Part shown: positions 7,985 through 16,977 of the stretch, one piece after another
Position numbering within the stretch: position 1 is the first letter of the stretch
How the letters are laid out: every line of letters starts with the position of its first letter
Source: Symmachiella macrocystis
GTDB taxonomy: Bacteria > Planctomycetota > Planctomycetia > Planctomycetales > Planctomycetaceae
Assembly: GCF_007860075.1 (NCBI RefSeq)
Contig: NZ_SJPP01000003.1
Location: 62,001-126,000, forward strand
Length of the DNA stretch: 64,000 nucleotides
Reading direction: 5' to 3'
Notes under the pieces: generated by a model
What the model saw: the letters and a program-made list of their open reading frames with translations, nothing else
What the model was told of the DNA's origin: nothing
Database searches by the model: none
Position numbers and translations under genes: made by a program

Positions 7985-10288
7985 TTGACGATGTTTTTAT
8001 TCGGCAATAAGCGCGCGCGGACGCAAAAGTCGGCGGAATTGCGATCGGTGTCATGGCTGCATAGCTTTTCCAACCGCTATGTCGTGGCTAAGCTCGTCGC
8101 CTGTTTCGTGGCGCTGTTGGTATTGATGGTCGCCGTCAAAGCGTGGGAAACGCCGTTTCCCTACCGCTTGGGACAGCGGCCTGCTGTCGGTGTGATTGCG
8201 CAGACGGACTTTAGAAAGGTCAATCCCTCGGCAACGCGTCGCGCCAAAGAAGAGGCTGCCGATGCGGTTCCCTACGTGTTCGTCAGCGATTCTGCTCCGC
8301 TGCGCGAACTGCCCAGTCAGCTGCGGGCTCAACTGCGGCAACTCGCCGAAGCCCCCTCGGTCGATGCGACCTCGCCGGAATTGCGTTCGGCGTTTCAATT
8401 GGTCATCCCGGATGGGACAGCTGAAGCCGATGTTCCCGCTCAGCAAGAGCAACTGGTCGAGCGTTTCGGGCGTTTAAAAAATGCCGTCGCCACGGCCGAA
8501 AGTCTCAACATTCTGATCAGTGAATTCGCCGAATTCCTGTTGCCGCTGGAAGATTCCGGATTACTTGTTGGCAGTTTGCCCGACGATGTTCCCGCGCCCA
8601 GTGACCGGATTACGATTATCTTTCCCAACGACACCCGCAGCGACGTCGAAGTGGCGGCGATTGAGTTGCGCGCCGTATTGGCGACCGACGGCAGTCTCGG
8701 TAGCCGCTGGTCGCATTTTCCTGCGCTCGTTCCATTACGAGAAATGCTGTCCAATTGGATCCGCAGTCGTCCTCCTGCGGCACTGCAATTCATAAGATAC
8801 GACCCGGAGCTAACGCGTGACGCGAAACGAAAACAACAAGAGGAAACGCTGGACGTTTTCGATCCCTATATCAAAGGCCGCGAGCTAATCTTGCCCGGCG
8901 ACGTGATCGATGAAGAAAAACTGAGCCTGCTGCAAACGGAAAACGCCGCACTTGAAGCACAGGCAACGGTGAGCGACCGTGGAATTCGCATTGCGACCGT
9001 AATCGCCTTGCTGTTGGTTGTGGGGGGCCTGAACGGCTACTACTTGGCGAAAAACGAACCCGTTTTGGTTGGGAGCCTAGGCCGGTTGAGCGTCTATTTG
9101 GCACTGATCGTCGGGACGATTGCCGCTTCGCGTTTGTTGTCGTTTGATCCGTGGCGCATGCAAGTCGTACCGTTGCTGGCTGCCGTGATGATCTTGGCGA
9201 TCGCCTACAACCAAGTGCTCGCGATTATTACTGCATTTTCGCTGGGGCTGATCCTCACCTTGTCCACCGGTGCGGGTGTGGATCAATTTGTGATTTTCAC
9301 CAGCGTCTGTGCGGTGTCGGTCATCTTGTTGCCCAGTGTCAACTCACGCTCCACGTTGATAATTGTTGGCTTGTGGGCCGGAATCACCTATTTATTGGTG
9401 TCGACCGGTTTGGGGATTTTGGGCAACCATCTCGTGACCAATCCTTGGATGGAATCGGAATTCTGGTGGGATGGCCTGCGAGGATTCGCTTGGTGTTTGG
9501 TCGCAGGATTTTTGGTGGCGGGAAGTCTACCGTTTATTGAATCGATGTTTGGTATTGTCACCAACATTAGTTTGCTGGAATTGAGCGACGTTTCGCATCC
9601 ACTGCTGCAAGAATTAGTCCGCCGCGCACCGGGGACTTACAACCATTCGATTTCCGTAGCGACGATCGGCGAAACGGCCGCCGAAAGTATTGGAGCTAAT
9701 GGGCGTTTGGTGCGGGTAGGCGCCTATTTCCACGATGTGGGGAAAATGCTCAAACCGCAATACTTTATTGAAAACATGATGCTGGGTGCGGAATCACGGC
9801 ACGATCATCTGGCCCCGGCAATGAGCACGTTGATCATCATCGGCCATGTGAAGGATGGTGTCGATTTGGCTCGGCAACACAATTTGCCCAAATCGCTGAT
9901 TGATTTCATCGAACAACACCACGGCACGACGCTGGTGGAATATTTTTATCGCGCAGCAACCAAACAAGCGGGTGAACACCCTGAACAAAAAACAGATGTG
10001 GAAGAATCCTCGTTTCGATATCCCGGCCCCAAGCCTCAGTCGCGCGAATTGGGCGTGATGATGCTCTCCGATGCTGTGGAGAGCGCCAGTCGGACACTCA
10101 GCGAACCGACACCGGCCCGCATCGAAAGACTAGTCCATGAAATCACGATGAAACGTCTCTTGGACGGCCAATTCGAGGAATGTGGGCTGACGTTGAGCGA
10201 AATCAATCGTATTGAAGAATCATTGGTAAAATCACTCACGGCCATCTATCATGGCCGCATCAAATACCCCGAACAGAAGACCGCATAA
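7985..10288 (+). CDS. 7TM-HD family phosphohydrolase (PgpH/YqfF-like)
   Basis: 767 residues from a TTG at 7985 (AAGG eight bases upstream); the ATG at 7991 is the alternative. An N-terminal membrane helix (about 38-55) is followed by a large extracytoplasmic domain to about 335, then seven membrane helices (about 340-530), and a C-terminal cytoplasmic HD domain with HDVGK (583-587) and HNLPKSLIDFIEQHHGT. The best studied relative, PgpH, hydrolyses cyclic di-AMP; the architecture supports the same general reaction, but the substrate is not proven here. The stop codon abuts the ybeY start, so the two are translationally coupled. Confidence 0.93.
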   Translation: MTMFLFGNKRARTQKSAELRSVSWLHSFSNRYVVAKLVACFVALLVLMVAVKAWETPFPYRLGQRPAVGVIAQTDFRKVNPSATRRAKEEAADAVPYVFVSDSAPLRELPSQLRAQLRQLAEAPSVDATSPELRSAFQLVIPDGTAEADVPAQQEQLVERFGRLKNAVATAESLNILISEFAEFLLPLEDSGLLVGSLPDDVPAPSDRITIIFPNDTRSDVEVAAIELRAVLATDGSLGSRWSHFPALVPLREMLSNWIRSRPPAALQFIRYDPELTRDAKRKQQEETLDVFDPYIKGRELILPGDVIDEEKLSLLQTENAALEAQATVSDRGIRIATVIALLLVVGGLNGYYLAKNEPVLVGSLGRLSVYLALIVGTIAASRLLSFDPWRMQVVPLLAAVMILAIAYNQVLAIITAFSLGLILTLSTGAGVDQFVIFTSVCAVSVILLPSVNSRSTLIIVGLWAGITYLLVSTGLGILGNHLVTNPWMESEFWWDGLRGFAWCLVAGFLVAGSLPFIESMFGIVTNISLLELSDVSHPLLQELVRRAPGTYNHSISVATIGETAAESIGANGRLVRVGAYFHDVGKMLKPQYFIENMMLGAESRHDHLAPAMSTLIIIGHVKDGVDLARQHNLPKSLIDFIEQHHGTTLVEYFYRAATKQAGEHPEQKTDVEESSFRYPGPKPQSRELGVMMLSDAVESASRTLSEPTPARIERLVHEITMKRLLDGQFEECGLTLSEINRIEESLVKSLTAIYHGRIKYPEQKTA

Positions 10289-10816
10289 TTGTCTGCTTAC
10301 GAAAATCCCGCATACGAAATTGATGTCGCCAATTCCCAAAACTGTTGGACGGTCGACGAGGAGTTCCTTCGAGAAACCGTGCAAAGAACGTTGGCATTGG
10401 AAGAAGTCCGCGCCGCTGAGATCAGCGTTGCTGTCATCGACAATGGCGAAATCCAAGAACTCAATCGGCAATTCTTAGAACATGACTATGCCACCGATGT
10501 GTTGAGTTTTCTGCTGGAGTGCGATGTTGAGCTGGCCGACGATGGGACAGCTGCGCCTCCGCTGGGACGCGGCAAGACTCTCAGCGGTGAGGTGATTATC
10601 AGTGCCCAGATGGCTGCGGATCGTGCTGCGGAATTTGGCTGGGAAGCGGACAAGGAGTTGTTGCTGTATCTTGTCCATGGATTGCTACACCTTTGTGGAT
10701 ATGATGACCACACCGACAAGCAGCGGGCGCTCATGCGGTCACGGGAGCGTGCGGTGCTTAGCCAATGGAACATCGTGCCACGCGACGAGGTCGATTTATC
10801 GAGGAGCGATTCTTGA
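10289..10816 (+). CDS. ybeY: Endoribonuclease YbeY (rRNA maturation)
   Basis: 175 residues from a TTG start immediately after the upstream stop. The zinc site is HGLLHLCGYDDH (H130, H134, H141). The common form is H-G-x-L-H-L-x-G-Y-D-H; here an extra Asp (GYDDH) displaces the third His by one, or the second Asp occupies that position. YbeY is a single-strand endoribonuclease used in 16S rRNA 3' maturation and ribosome quality control. The region around TDVLSFLLE also matches. Its grouping with phoH is the conserved bacterial context. Confidence 0.95.
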   Translation: MSAYENPAYEIDVANSQNCWTVDEEFLRETVQRTLALEEVRAAEISVAVIDNGEIQELNRQFLEHDYATDVLSFLLECDVELADDGTAAPPLGRGKTLSGEVIISAQMAADRAAEFGWEADKELLLYLVHGLLHLCGYDDHTDKQRALMRSRERAVLSQWNIVPRDEVDLSRSDS

Positions 10817-10868
10817 TCCAGTTGTGTTTGCGAAATCACATTCCGGAAACATGCGAGGCGCATAAAGT

Positions 10869-12158
10869 ATGATTCCGCTGCTGTTCACGGGAATTTCGAC
10901 TGCGCTCTTATTTTTCAGCGCATTGGCAGCTTATAGCTTTTCCGATTTTTCCCGCCGCCGATTAGAAGAGATCTGCCGTCACCGCGGTCTGAACGATCGA
11001 TTCGGCATGATCCTCCGCCATTACGAGCAAGCCGTATTGGGCTGGCAGTTGGTCTCGCTGATCAGTTTTGTCGCTGCGCTAATCAGCGGCGCTCGAAGTT
11101 GCGGGTTTTCGCTTTCCGACACGGGCGAGTGGACTCTCGCCGATGTCGGTAGCGCCGTGCTGCTGGGCGGAATGTTGTTCTTCTCAGCTGTAATCTTCCC
11201 CTGGGCCATCTCGCGCGTGGCGGGTGAGTCATTCATCTGTTTCACGTGGTCTATGACGCGTGGACTGCTGTTGCTCTTCAAACCCGTTATTTGGTTCACC
11301 GGTTGGGTCGATACGATCGTGCACCGGTTGGCGGGGCGACAGGAACCGGAAAACGGTGATGCGACGAATATCACAGAAGAGATCCTAACAGTTGTCGACG
11401 AAGGACAGCGCGAAGGAGTCCTGGAGTTAGAAGCAGGGACGATGATCCACCGCGTGATGGAGTTGCAGGAAGCGGATGTCGCCGACATCATGGTTCCGCG
11501 CACCGACATGACCTGCATTCACGTGGAATCCCCGCTGCAAGCTGCGCGGGAAAAACTGCTCGAAGCGGGGCATTCCCGCGTGCCGATTATCGGCGAAAGT
11601 CCAGACGATATTATTGGCGTTTTGTATGCCAAGGATCTGCTCAATTTTCTAAATTCTGACGGCAATTCATCGGCGGAATTACGAGATATCGTGCGGCAGC
11701 CGTTTTATGTTCCCGAAAGCACCGGCATCGATACGCTGTTGCAAATGATGAAAACCCAGCGGGTGCATTTGGCGATCGTGCTGGATGAATATGGCGGCGT
11801 CGCCGGGTTGGCCACCATGGAGGATATTCTTGAAGAGATCGTCGGCGAAATCGTCGACGAGTTCGACAGCGCGGAAACCGAGCCATTTCGCCAGATTTCC
11901 GATGCGGTCACCGAAGTCGATGCTCGCGTGCATGTCGATGATGTCAATGAGCGGTTGAAGCTCGCCCTGCCCGATGATCGCGATTACGACACGATCGGCG
12001 GCTTTGCGTTCTCCGTCTTGGGGCACATCCCCACCGCAGGCGAATCCTTCGAGTGGGAACAGGCACAGTTTACGATACTGGAAGCGGACAAACGTAAAAT
12101 TGTCCGCCTGCAGATCGAAATCGAACCCTCCGTCGCCGCTGAGGCGGACGCTGGCTGA
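10869..12158 (+). CDS. CorC/HlyC-like CNNM transporter-associated protein with CBS domains
   Basis: 429 residues. The N-terminal CNNM-type membrane region has about three to four helices (roughly 1-150). It is followed by two CBS domains (about 205-330, with IMVPRTDM at the start and AIVLDEYGGVAGLATMEDILEEIVGEI at the end) and a C-terminal CorC_HlyC (TerC-associated) domain. Proteins of this build are linked to Mg2+/Co2+ efflux; 'hemolysin' is an old name. In E. coli the related CorC (YbeX) gene is in the ybeZ-ybeY-ybeX operon, and the same order is present here with the HD protein inserted. Confidence 0.92.
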   Translation: MIPLLFTGISTALLFFSALAAYSFSDFSRRRLEEICRHRGLNDRFGMILRHYEQAVLGWQLVSLISFVAALISGARSCGFSLSDTGEWTLADVGSAVLLGGMLFFSAVIFPWAISRVAGESFICFTWSMTRGLLLLFKPVIWFTGWVDTIVHRLAGRQEPENGDATNITEEILTVVDEGQREGVLELEAGTMIHRVMELQEADVADIMVPRTDMTCIHVESPLQAAREKLLEAGHSRVPIIGESPDDIIGVLYAKDLLNFLNSDGNSSAELRDIVRQPFYVPESTGIDTLLQMMKTQRVHLAIVLDEYGGVAGLATMEDILEEIVGEIVDEFDSAETEPFRQISDAVTEVDARVHVDDVNERLKLALPDDRDYDTIGGFAFSVLGHIPTAGESFEWEQAQFTILEADKRKIVRLQIEIEPSVAAEADAG

Positions 12159-12190
12159 TCGCTCTAGCTCCTCTGCTCGCTGTCGATCCG

Positions 12191-13279
12191 CTACCAATTC
12201 GCAATCGGGCCGCTGGGGACGGGAATGTGGTACTCGGGCAGTTCACCGGTTTTTGTCCCAACCGCCGGCCCCGCTTCAGCAATGCGATCCAAGGCCGCTT
12301 GCAGAGACTCGCCGGTACGGGCTTGTTGAAAATCATTTCGCAGCGCGGCTCGTACGTTCATAGATTTCAAATACCAATGCCCCATTTTCCGAAACGATGA
12401 AATCGCTCGTTCCAGACCACGCTGCTCGACAAGATAGCCAAACTGCCGTTTGAGCAATTGCATACGCTCTTCGAAGTTCCCGGAAGGCGCGTATTGTCCG
12501 GTCTGTTCCCACTGGACAAGTTGCCGAAAGATCCAAGGATTGGCCAGCGCGCCGCGCCCGACCGAAATGGCATCGCAACCGGTCTCATCGAACATTGTCG
12601 CCGCATCGGCGATGTTGCGAATGTCGCCATTGCCGACCACTGGAATGGATTGCACGGCTTCGACCACTCGCCGAATGCCCTCGCGACTAACTTTGCCGCT
12701 GAAACCTTGTTCCCGGGTGCGGCCATGGATCGCAATTGCGACCACGCCGACTTGTTCGAAAGCTCGGGCAAACTCCGGAGCGGTGATGCTTTGGTCATCC
12801 CAGCCCAGCCGCATCTTGACCGACACGGGAAGCGCCACGGATTTAACGACAGCTTCGACCAGTTGCACAGTTTCATCGGCCTGCCGCATCATGGCCGAAC
12901 CGGCGCCCCCTTTGGTGATCCGATGCACGGGGCACCCCATATTGATGTCAATCGAATCGACACCACGGGCTTCGAGAAACTGCGCCGCTTCTGTCATGGC
13001 GGGAATCTCGCTGCCGAAGATTTGCACGGCAAACGGCGAATCCTCTTCGCAGGTGGCGATCAGGTCGCGCGTTTTGGCATTGCCGGCCAACAAGCCCCGC
13101 GCATTGACCAAATCAGTCGTCCCCAAGCCGAGGCCGCCGATTTCTCGCACAATGCGACGAAACGGCAGATTGGTATACCCGGCCAAGGGAGACAATAAAA
13201 ACCGTGACGGCAATTCCAAATCGCCGTATTTCAGCGGGGGACGAGTCGACGGCTGGGGGTGAGTGAATGTCTGTGGCAT
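12191..13279 (-). CDS. tRNA-dihydrouridine synthase (Dus)
   Basis: About 362 residues from the ATG at 13279 (MPQTFTHPQP); a GTG five codons upstream is possible. The FMN-binding TIM barrel shows LLSPLAGYTNLPFR, DINMGCPVHRITKGGAGSAM with catalytic Cys116, SVKMRLGW, IHGRTREQGF and GNGDI. Dus enzymes reduce uridine to dihydrouridine in the tRNA D-arm. The overall pattern is closest to DusB, though DusA and DusC cannot be excluded without a tree. It converges with the upstream CorC-like gene, with only 32 bases between stops. Confidence 0.93.
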   Translation of the reverse strand: MPQTFTHPQPSTRPPLKYGDLELPSRFLLSPLAGYTNLPFRRIVREIGGLGLGTTDLVNARGLLAGNAKTRDLIATCEEDSPFAVQIFGSEIPAMTEAAQFLEARGVDSIDINMGCPVHRITKGGAGSAMMRQADETVQLVEAVVKSVALPVSVKMRLGWDDQSITAPEFARAFEQVGVVAIAIHGRTREQGFSGKVSREGIRRVVEAVQSIPVVGNGDIRNIADAATMFDETGCDAISVGRGALANPWIFRQLVQWEQTGQYAPSGNFEERMQLLKRQFGYLVEQRGLERAISSFRKMGHWYLKSMNVRAALRNDFQQARTGESLQAALDRIAEAGPAVGTKTGELPEYHIPVPSGPIANW

Positions 13280-13362
13280 GATCCAGGAAAACACCTCGAA
13301 ACCGCGCAGTTCGATGCGAACGGGCGCAACGAAAACGTCATCTCTAACGGATGACGAATGCG

Positions 13363-16300
13363 TTACGACAATAACATCGTTAGATCTTCCATCGTCAAAG
13401 TCTTGATGATGTTATTATCCGCTTGCAAAATGGCGTCGGCCAAATCTCTTTTCTTGCTCTGCAATTCGGCAATCTTCTCCTCGACCGTATCACGGCATAT
13501 CAACCGGTAGGCAAACACCTGTTTGGTTTGGCCGATACGATGCGTCCGGTCAATGGCCTGCGACTCCACGGCAGGATTCCACCAGGGGTCCAACAGAAAG
13601 ACATAGTCGGCCGCCGTGAGGTTCAAACCAAAACCACCCGCTTTGAGACTGATCAAAAACAGCGGGCAATCGGGGTCGTTCTGGAACCGATCGACGCATT
13701 TTTGCCGATTGCGTGTTTGCCCATCGAGATACTCGTAAACGACACCGCGGCGATCCAGATGGTCGCGCACAATTGAGAGCATGCTCGTGAATTGTGAAAA
13801 CACGAGTGCTTTGTGCCCTTCATCCAGCAATTCGTCCAGGTGCAAAAACAGCGCGTCCAACTTGGCACTGGAATCCTCGACGCGTCCGCGATCAAGCAGT
13901 GCCGGATGACAGGCGGCCTGACGAAGTCGCAACAATGCCTCCAACACGTGCATTTTCGATTTGCCCAGTCCATCACGCGAGATTGCTCCGAGCAATGAGG
14001 CACGATAATGCTCGCGCAATTCGTCGTATAGTTTACGTTGCTCGGTGCCCATGTCGCAGTGGATGGTCTGCTCGAATTTGTCCGGCAACTCCTTGGCGAC
14101 TTCTTTTTTCGTACGCCGCAGAATAAACGGTTTGAGCGCCTGAGACAGTGTCTTTCGTGAGTGGGCGTCTTGGGAATCCGCAGCGTGTAATTTAAACACC
14201 GAGGCCCGCCCTAACATGCCGGGATTGAGGAATTCAAAAATTGACCACAAATCACCAACATGGTTTTCAATCGGGGTACCACTGAGCGCCAACCGTTGAT
14301 GTGCCCGCAACAGTCGCGATGCTTTGGCAATTTGCGACCCGGCATTTTTAATAGCCTGGGCTTCATCCAGTACAACATAGTCGAACTGAACGTCTTTCAA
14401 TTCCAAAATATCTCGACGCAGTGTGCCATAAGTCGTCAGGATCAAGTCAGTTTCAGCGAACTTAGCGCGCTGCTCGGCCCGTTCCAGTCCAACATATTCG
14501 ATAATGGATAAATCGGGAGTAAATCGCTTGGCTTCTTCTTTCCAGTTGAAAATCAGCGATTTGGGGACGACCACCAACGAAGGAAGCGGTCCGTGCGGAC
14601 TCAGACGTTTGCGGTCCTGCAGCAACGCGAGAAACTGAATTGTTTTTCCCAAACCCATGTCGTCGGCAAGACAGCCGCCGAATGAAAACTCTTGCAGAAA
14701 GCGGAGCCAACCCAATCCTTCGCGTTGATAGGACCGCAATTCGCCTTTAAAGCCATCCGGTTCATTAATGTCATCAATGCCGGAAAAATCTCGCAACTGC
14801 GTGCGCATGTCGTCGAATTTTTGGTCGAACTTGAAATCGTCCTGAGCTGACAACAACGCATCGAGCAAGCCGACTTGGTTTTGGGAAAAGCGAACGTGAT
14901 CCTCTTCCGCTGTTCCCAAACCGGCCAGCAAACCGTATTGAGCGATCCATTCCTCCGGCAAGATCCCCAGCGAACCGTCATCCAAACGCACGGTGCTGTC
15001 GCCGCGGGATAGGGCCGACAACAGGTCTGGGAAATCAATGCTGCGTCCGTCAAAGTCGACATCCGCGTGCAATTCAAACCAGTCGATGCCCGACTTAATC
15101 TGAAATCCCATATGCAGCGGTTGGTGGATGCGACTGCCGTCCGCTTCGACAATCCAACCTTCACCGACCAACGTGCGGACGCCGGGGCCAAGATTGCGGG
15201 CGTTGATTTCCACATCGGCGTTGCGCCGCCGATGGTCCAGTAGCCGCTGAAAACCGTTTTCGCCCAACAGCTTCCAGTCGCGTTCTTCAACAGCCCGATC
15301 GCGGGGAATACACCGCCGCTCGCTGCGTTGCACGACAGCCCCTTGCGGACTGGTCGCGCGGATATTGGTTCCGTCGTAATTGAAAAACACTTCCCCTTGC
15401 AACTTGCGCGATTGCCACTTCAAGCCCCGCGGTGAACGGAGAATCAAACGCGGTTTGGGGGTACAGCGGACCTCTTCCAACTGCAATGCTTCAGGAAGAA
15501 TCATCTTGGGTAGCAACGGCATATCGAAAAGTCGATCGACCAGTTCGTTCTCTTCACCGTTGGGCACAGAAATCGGATCGCCACCTCGCAGCTGTCGAGC
15601 CCATTCAAAAACGCCGTAGTCCTGGAATTCACTGATGTGAGTCTCCGTGAAGATATATCCCCCCGGCACGATCAATTGCGGTTCGCGGACTTGCATTTCG
15701 TCCCCTTCCCGCTGAAACGACCCGTCGACCCGCCATTGGTCGAATTCGTCGTAAAACTGCACGTTGAGGCATAACTCCCAAGCCGATTCCTCATCCCACG
15801 CCAGCGGAACAGGATGTTTTTCAGAACCGTGCAAATACCGCCCATGCCCCGATGCGCAGATCATCGGCAGCACCAACCCGCACAATTCAAAAGGGACCAA
15901 ATAGCGAAACGATGTTGATTGTGTTTCCGCTTGCCGCGCATGCCAATTGCCACGGTCCGCCGTGCTGCCTGCCAGATAGGCTAGAATCTTGCGATCCTCT
16001 TCATCTTCGACGTCGTCGAGTTGGCCGGGACGCAATTTCAATGGTTTGAGTTTGCCCCATTGGCCGTTGGCGCGCCGCTCGCGCTGGGATGTTTGGATGA
16101 CCAATTGGTTGGCTTCATCGCTCGCAGCGATGTCGATTTCGAAAAAGATTTCCCGGTCCTTGGCGGAAGTCCCCTGCACCGTGCCGCCCACTTGCATGGC
16201 GTCACTAACGGCTTGCAGTTTCTGCGCCCAGGCCGGCAATTCTTTTTCGACTTTGACCGCAATTTTCGTGCTACGGCTCGAACCGGTCCCATAGACTTCA

Positions 16301-16674
16301 CTATCGTCCCAGTCCTCATCCCAATCCGCATCGAAACTCAACGAGGGAGAAGGATCGGCAGCAAACGGAGGAATATGCCCCGGCTTGACCGTTCCGCCAA
16401 TCAGCCCCTCAGACTCGACCGCTAAAATAGTCGCCCACAAATGCTTGCAGTGCATCAACGGCTTTTCGCCGCTGAAACAGGTGCAATACATCTGCAGTTC
16501 TTCGCCGTTACTGCGATCGATATGCGTTTCAAATCCGACCCCGTCACTCACAACCGCCGAGATGCGGTCAACCGTGACGTGCGTAATTGTGACTCGTTCC
16601 GCCTTGATATAAGCAGCGCCGCGATAACGAATATCGCCACGAAACTTCGGTTCCATCAACGTCGTAATACCCAT
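13363..16674 (-). CDS. SWIM zinc-finger SNF2-family helicase
   Basis: 1103 residues. A SWIM zinc finger lies near the N-terminus: C64, C66, C76, H78 (CTCF...CKH). A long middle region of unknown fold runs to about 640. The SNF2 ATPase core follows: Walker A DDMGLGKT (about 672-679), VLDEAQ (about 770), SGTPIENH, and C-terminal helicase motifs (VFSQFTSM, SLKAGGFGLNLTAADYVFLLDPWWNP, DRTHRIGQ). The RapA/HepA-like bacterial SNF2 group translocates on DNA and remodels protein-DNA or RNA polymerase complexes; the specific partner is unknown. A second, shorter SNF2 gene without SWIM is at 38336. Confidence 0.95.
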   Translation of the reverse strand: MGITTLMEPKFRGDIRYRGAAYIKAERVTITHVTVDRISAVVSDGVGFETHIDRSNGEELQMYCTCFSGEKPLMHCKHLWATILAVESEGLIGGTVKPGHIPPFAADPSPSLSFDADWDEDWDDSEVYGTGSSRSTKIAVKVEKELPAWAQKLQAVSDAMQVGGTVQGTSAKDREIFFEIDIAASDEANQLVIQTSQRERRANGQWGKLKPLKLRPGQLDDVEDEEDRKILAYLAGSTADRGNWHARQAETQSTSFRYLVPFELCGLVLPMICASGHGRYLHGSEKHPVPLAWDEESAWELCLNVQFYDEFDQWRVDGSFQREGDEMQVREPQLIVPGGYIFTETHISEFQDYGVFEWARQLRGGDPISVPNGEENELVDRLFDMPLLPKMILPEALQLEEVRCTPKPRLILRSPRGLKWQSRKLQGEVFFNYDGTNIRATSPQGAVVQRSERRCIPRDRAVEERDWKLLGENGFQRLLDHRRRNADVEINARNLGPGVRTLVGEGWIVEADGSRIHQPLHMGFQIKSGIDWFELHADVDFDGRSIDFPDLLSALSRGDSTVRLDDGSLGILPEEWIAQYGLLAGLGTAEEDHVRFSQNQVGLLDALLSAQDDFKFDQKFDDMRTQLRDFSGIDDINEPDGFKGELRSYQREGLGWLRFLQEFSFGGCLADDMGLGKTIQFLALLQDRKRLSPHGPLPSLVVVPKSLIFNWKEEAKRFTPDLSIIEYVGLERAEQRAKFAETDLILTTYGTLRRDILELKDVQFDYVVLDEAQAIKNAGSQIAKASRLLRAHQRLALSGTPIENHVGDLWSIFEFLNPGMLGRASVFKLHAADSQDAHSRKTLSQALKPFILRRTKKEVAKELPDKFEQTIHCDMGTEQRKLYDELREHYRASLLGAISRDGLGKSKMHVLEALLRLRQAACHPALLDRGRVEDSSAKLDALFLHLDELLDEGHKALVFSQFTSMLSIVRDHLDRRGVVYEYLDGQTRNRQKCVDRFQNDPDCPLFLISLKAGGFGLNLTAADYVFLLDPWWNPAVESQAIDRTHRIGQTKQVFAYRLICRDTVEEKIAELQSKKRDLADAILQADNNIIKTLTMEDLTMLLS

Positions 16675-16977
16675 TCCGGCGTGTCAGCCTCCCTGATATA
16701 GCGCAAACAAATTCGCGAGATTACGGAAAAATCGCGCATCGGACAATTTTAGGGAACTTGACGCGTTCTGTGAACCGCAGTGCATGAAGTTTGTGAAAAG
16801 ATGGGCGAACTTCCGTGGTTTTAAGTCGCCAATAAGTCCACGAATCTTTGCCGTTCCCCTGGTAAAAACGGGATTGGCGATGCTTCTGCTGTGCTGCGTG
16901 CCCGTCTGGCAGAGTGCCGGACAATTCCAAAATGATGCGTTACGCCGTCCCGATTGCTGGTTGAATGACCATTATCA
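16675..16977. other. Intergenic region, no convincing gene
   Basis: 303 bases between the metG stop and the SNF2 start, both on the minus strand. A 65-codon plus-strand frame (16784-16981) begins with a signal-like MKFVKRW...GLAMLLLCCVPVW but has no ribosome site, so I do not call it. The stretch probably carries the helicase promoter. Confidence 0.45.

Noticed and set aside
12450-13262. Long plus-strand frames opposite the Dus gene
   Set aside because: The minus-strand Dus protein has complete catalytic motifs; the plus-strand frames have no domain.
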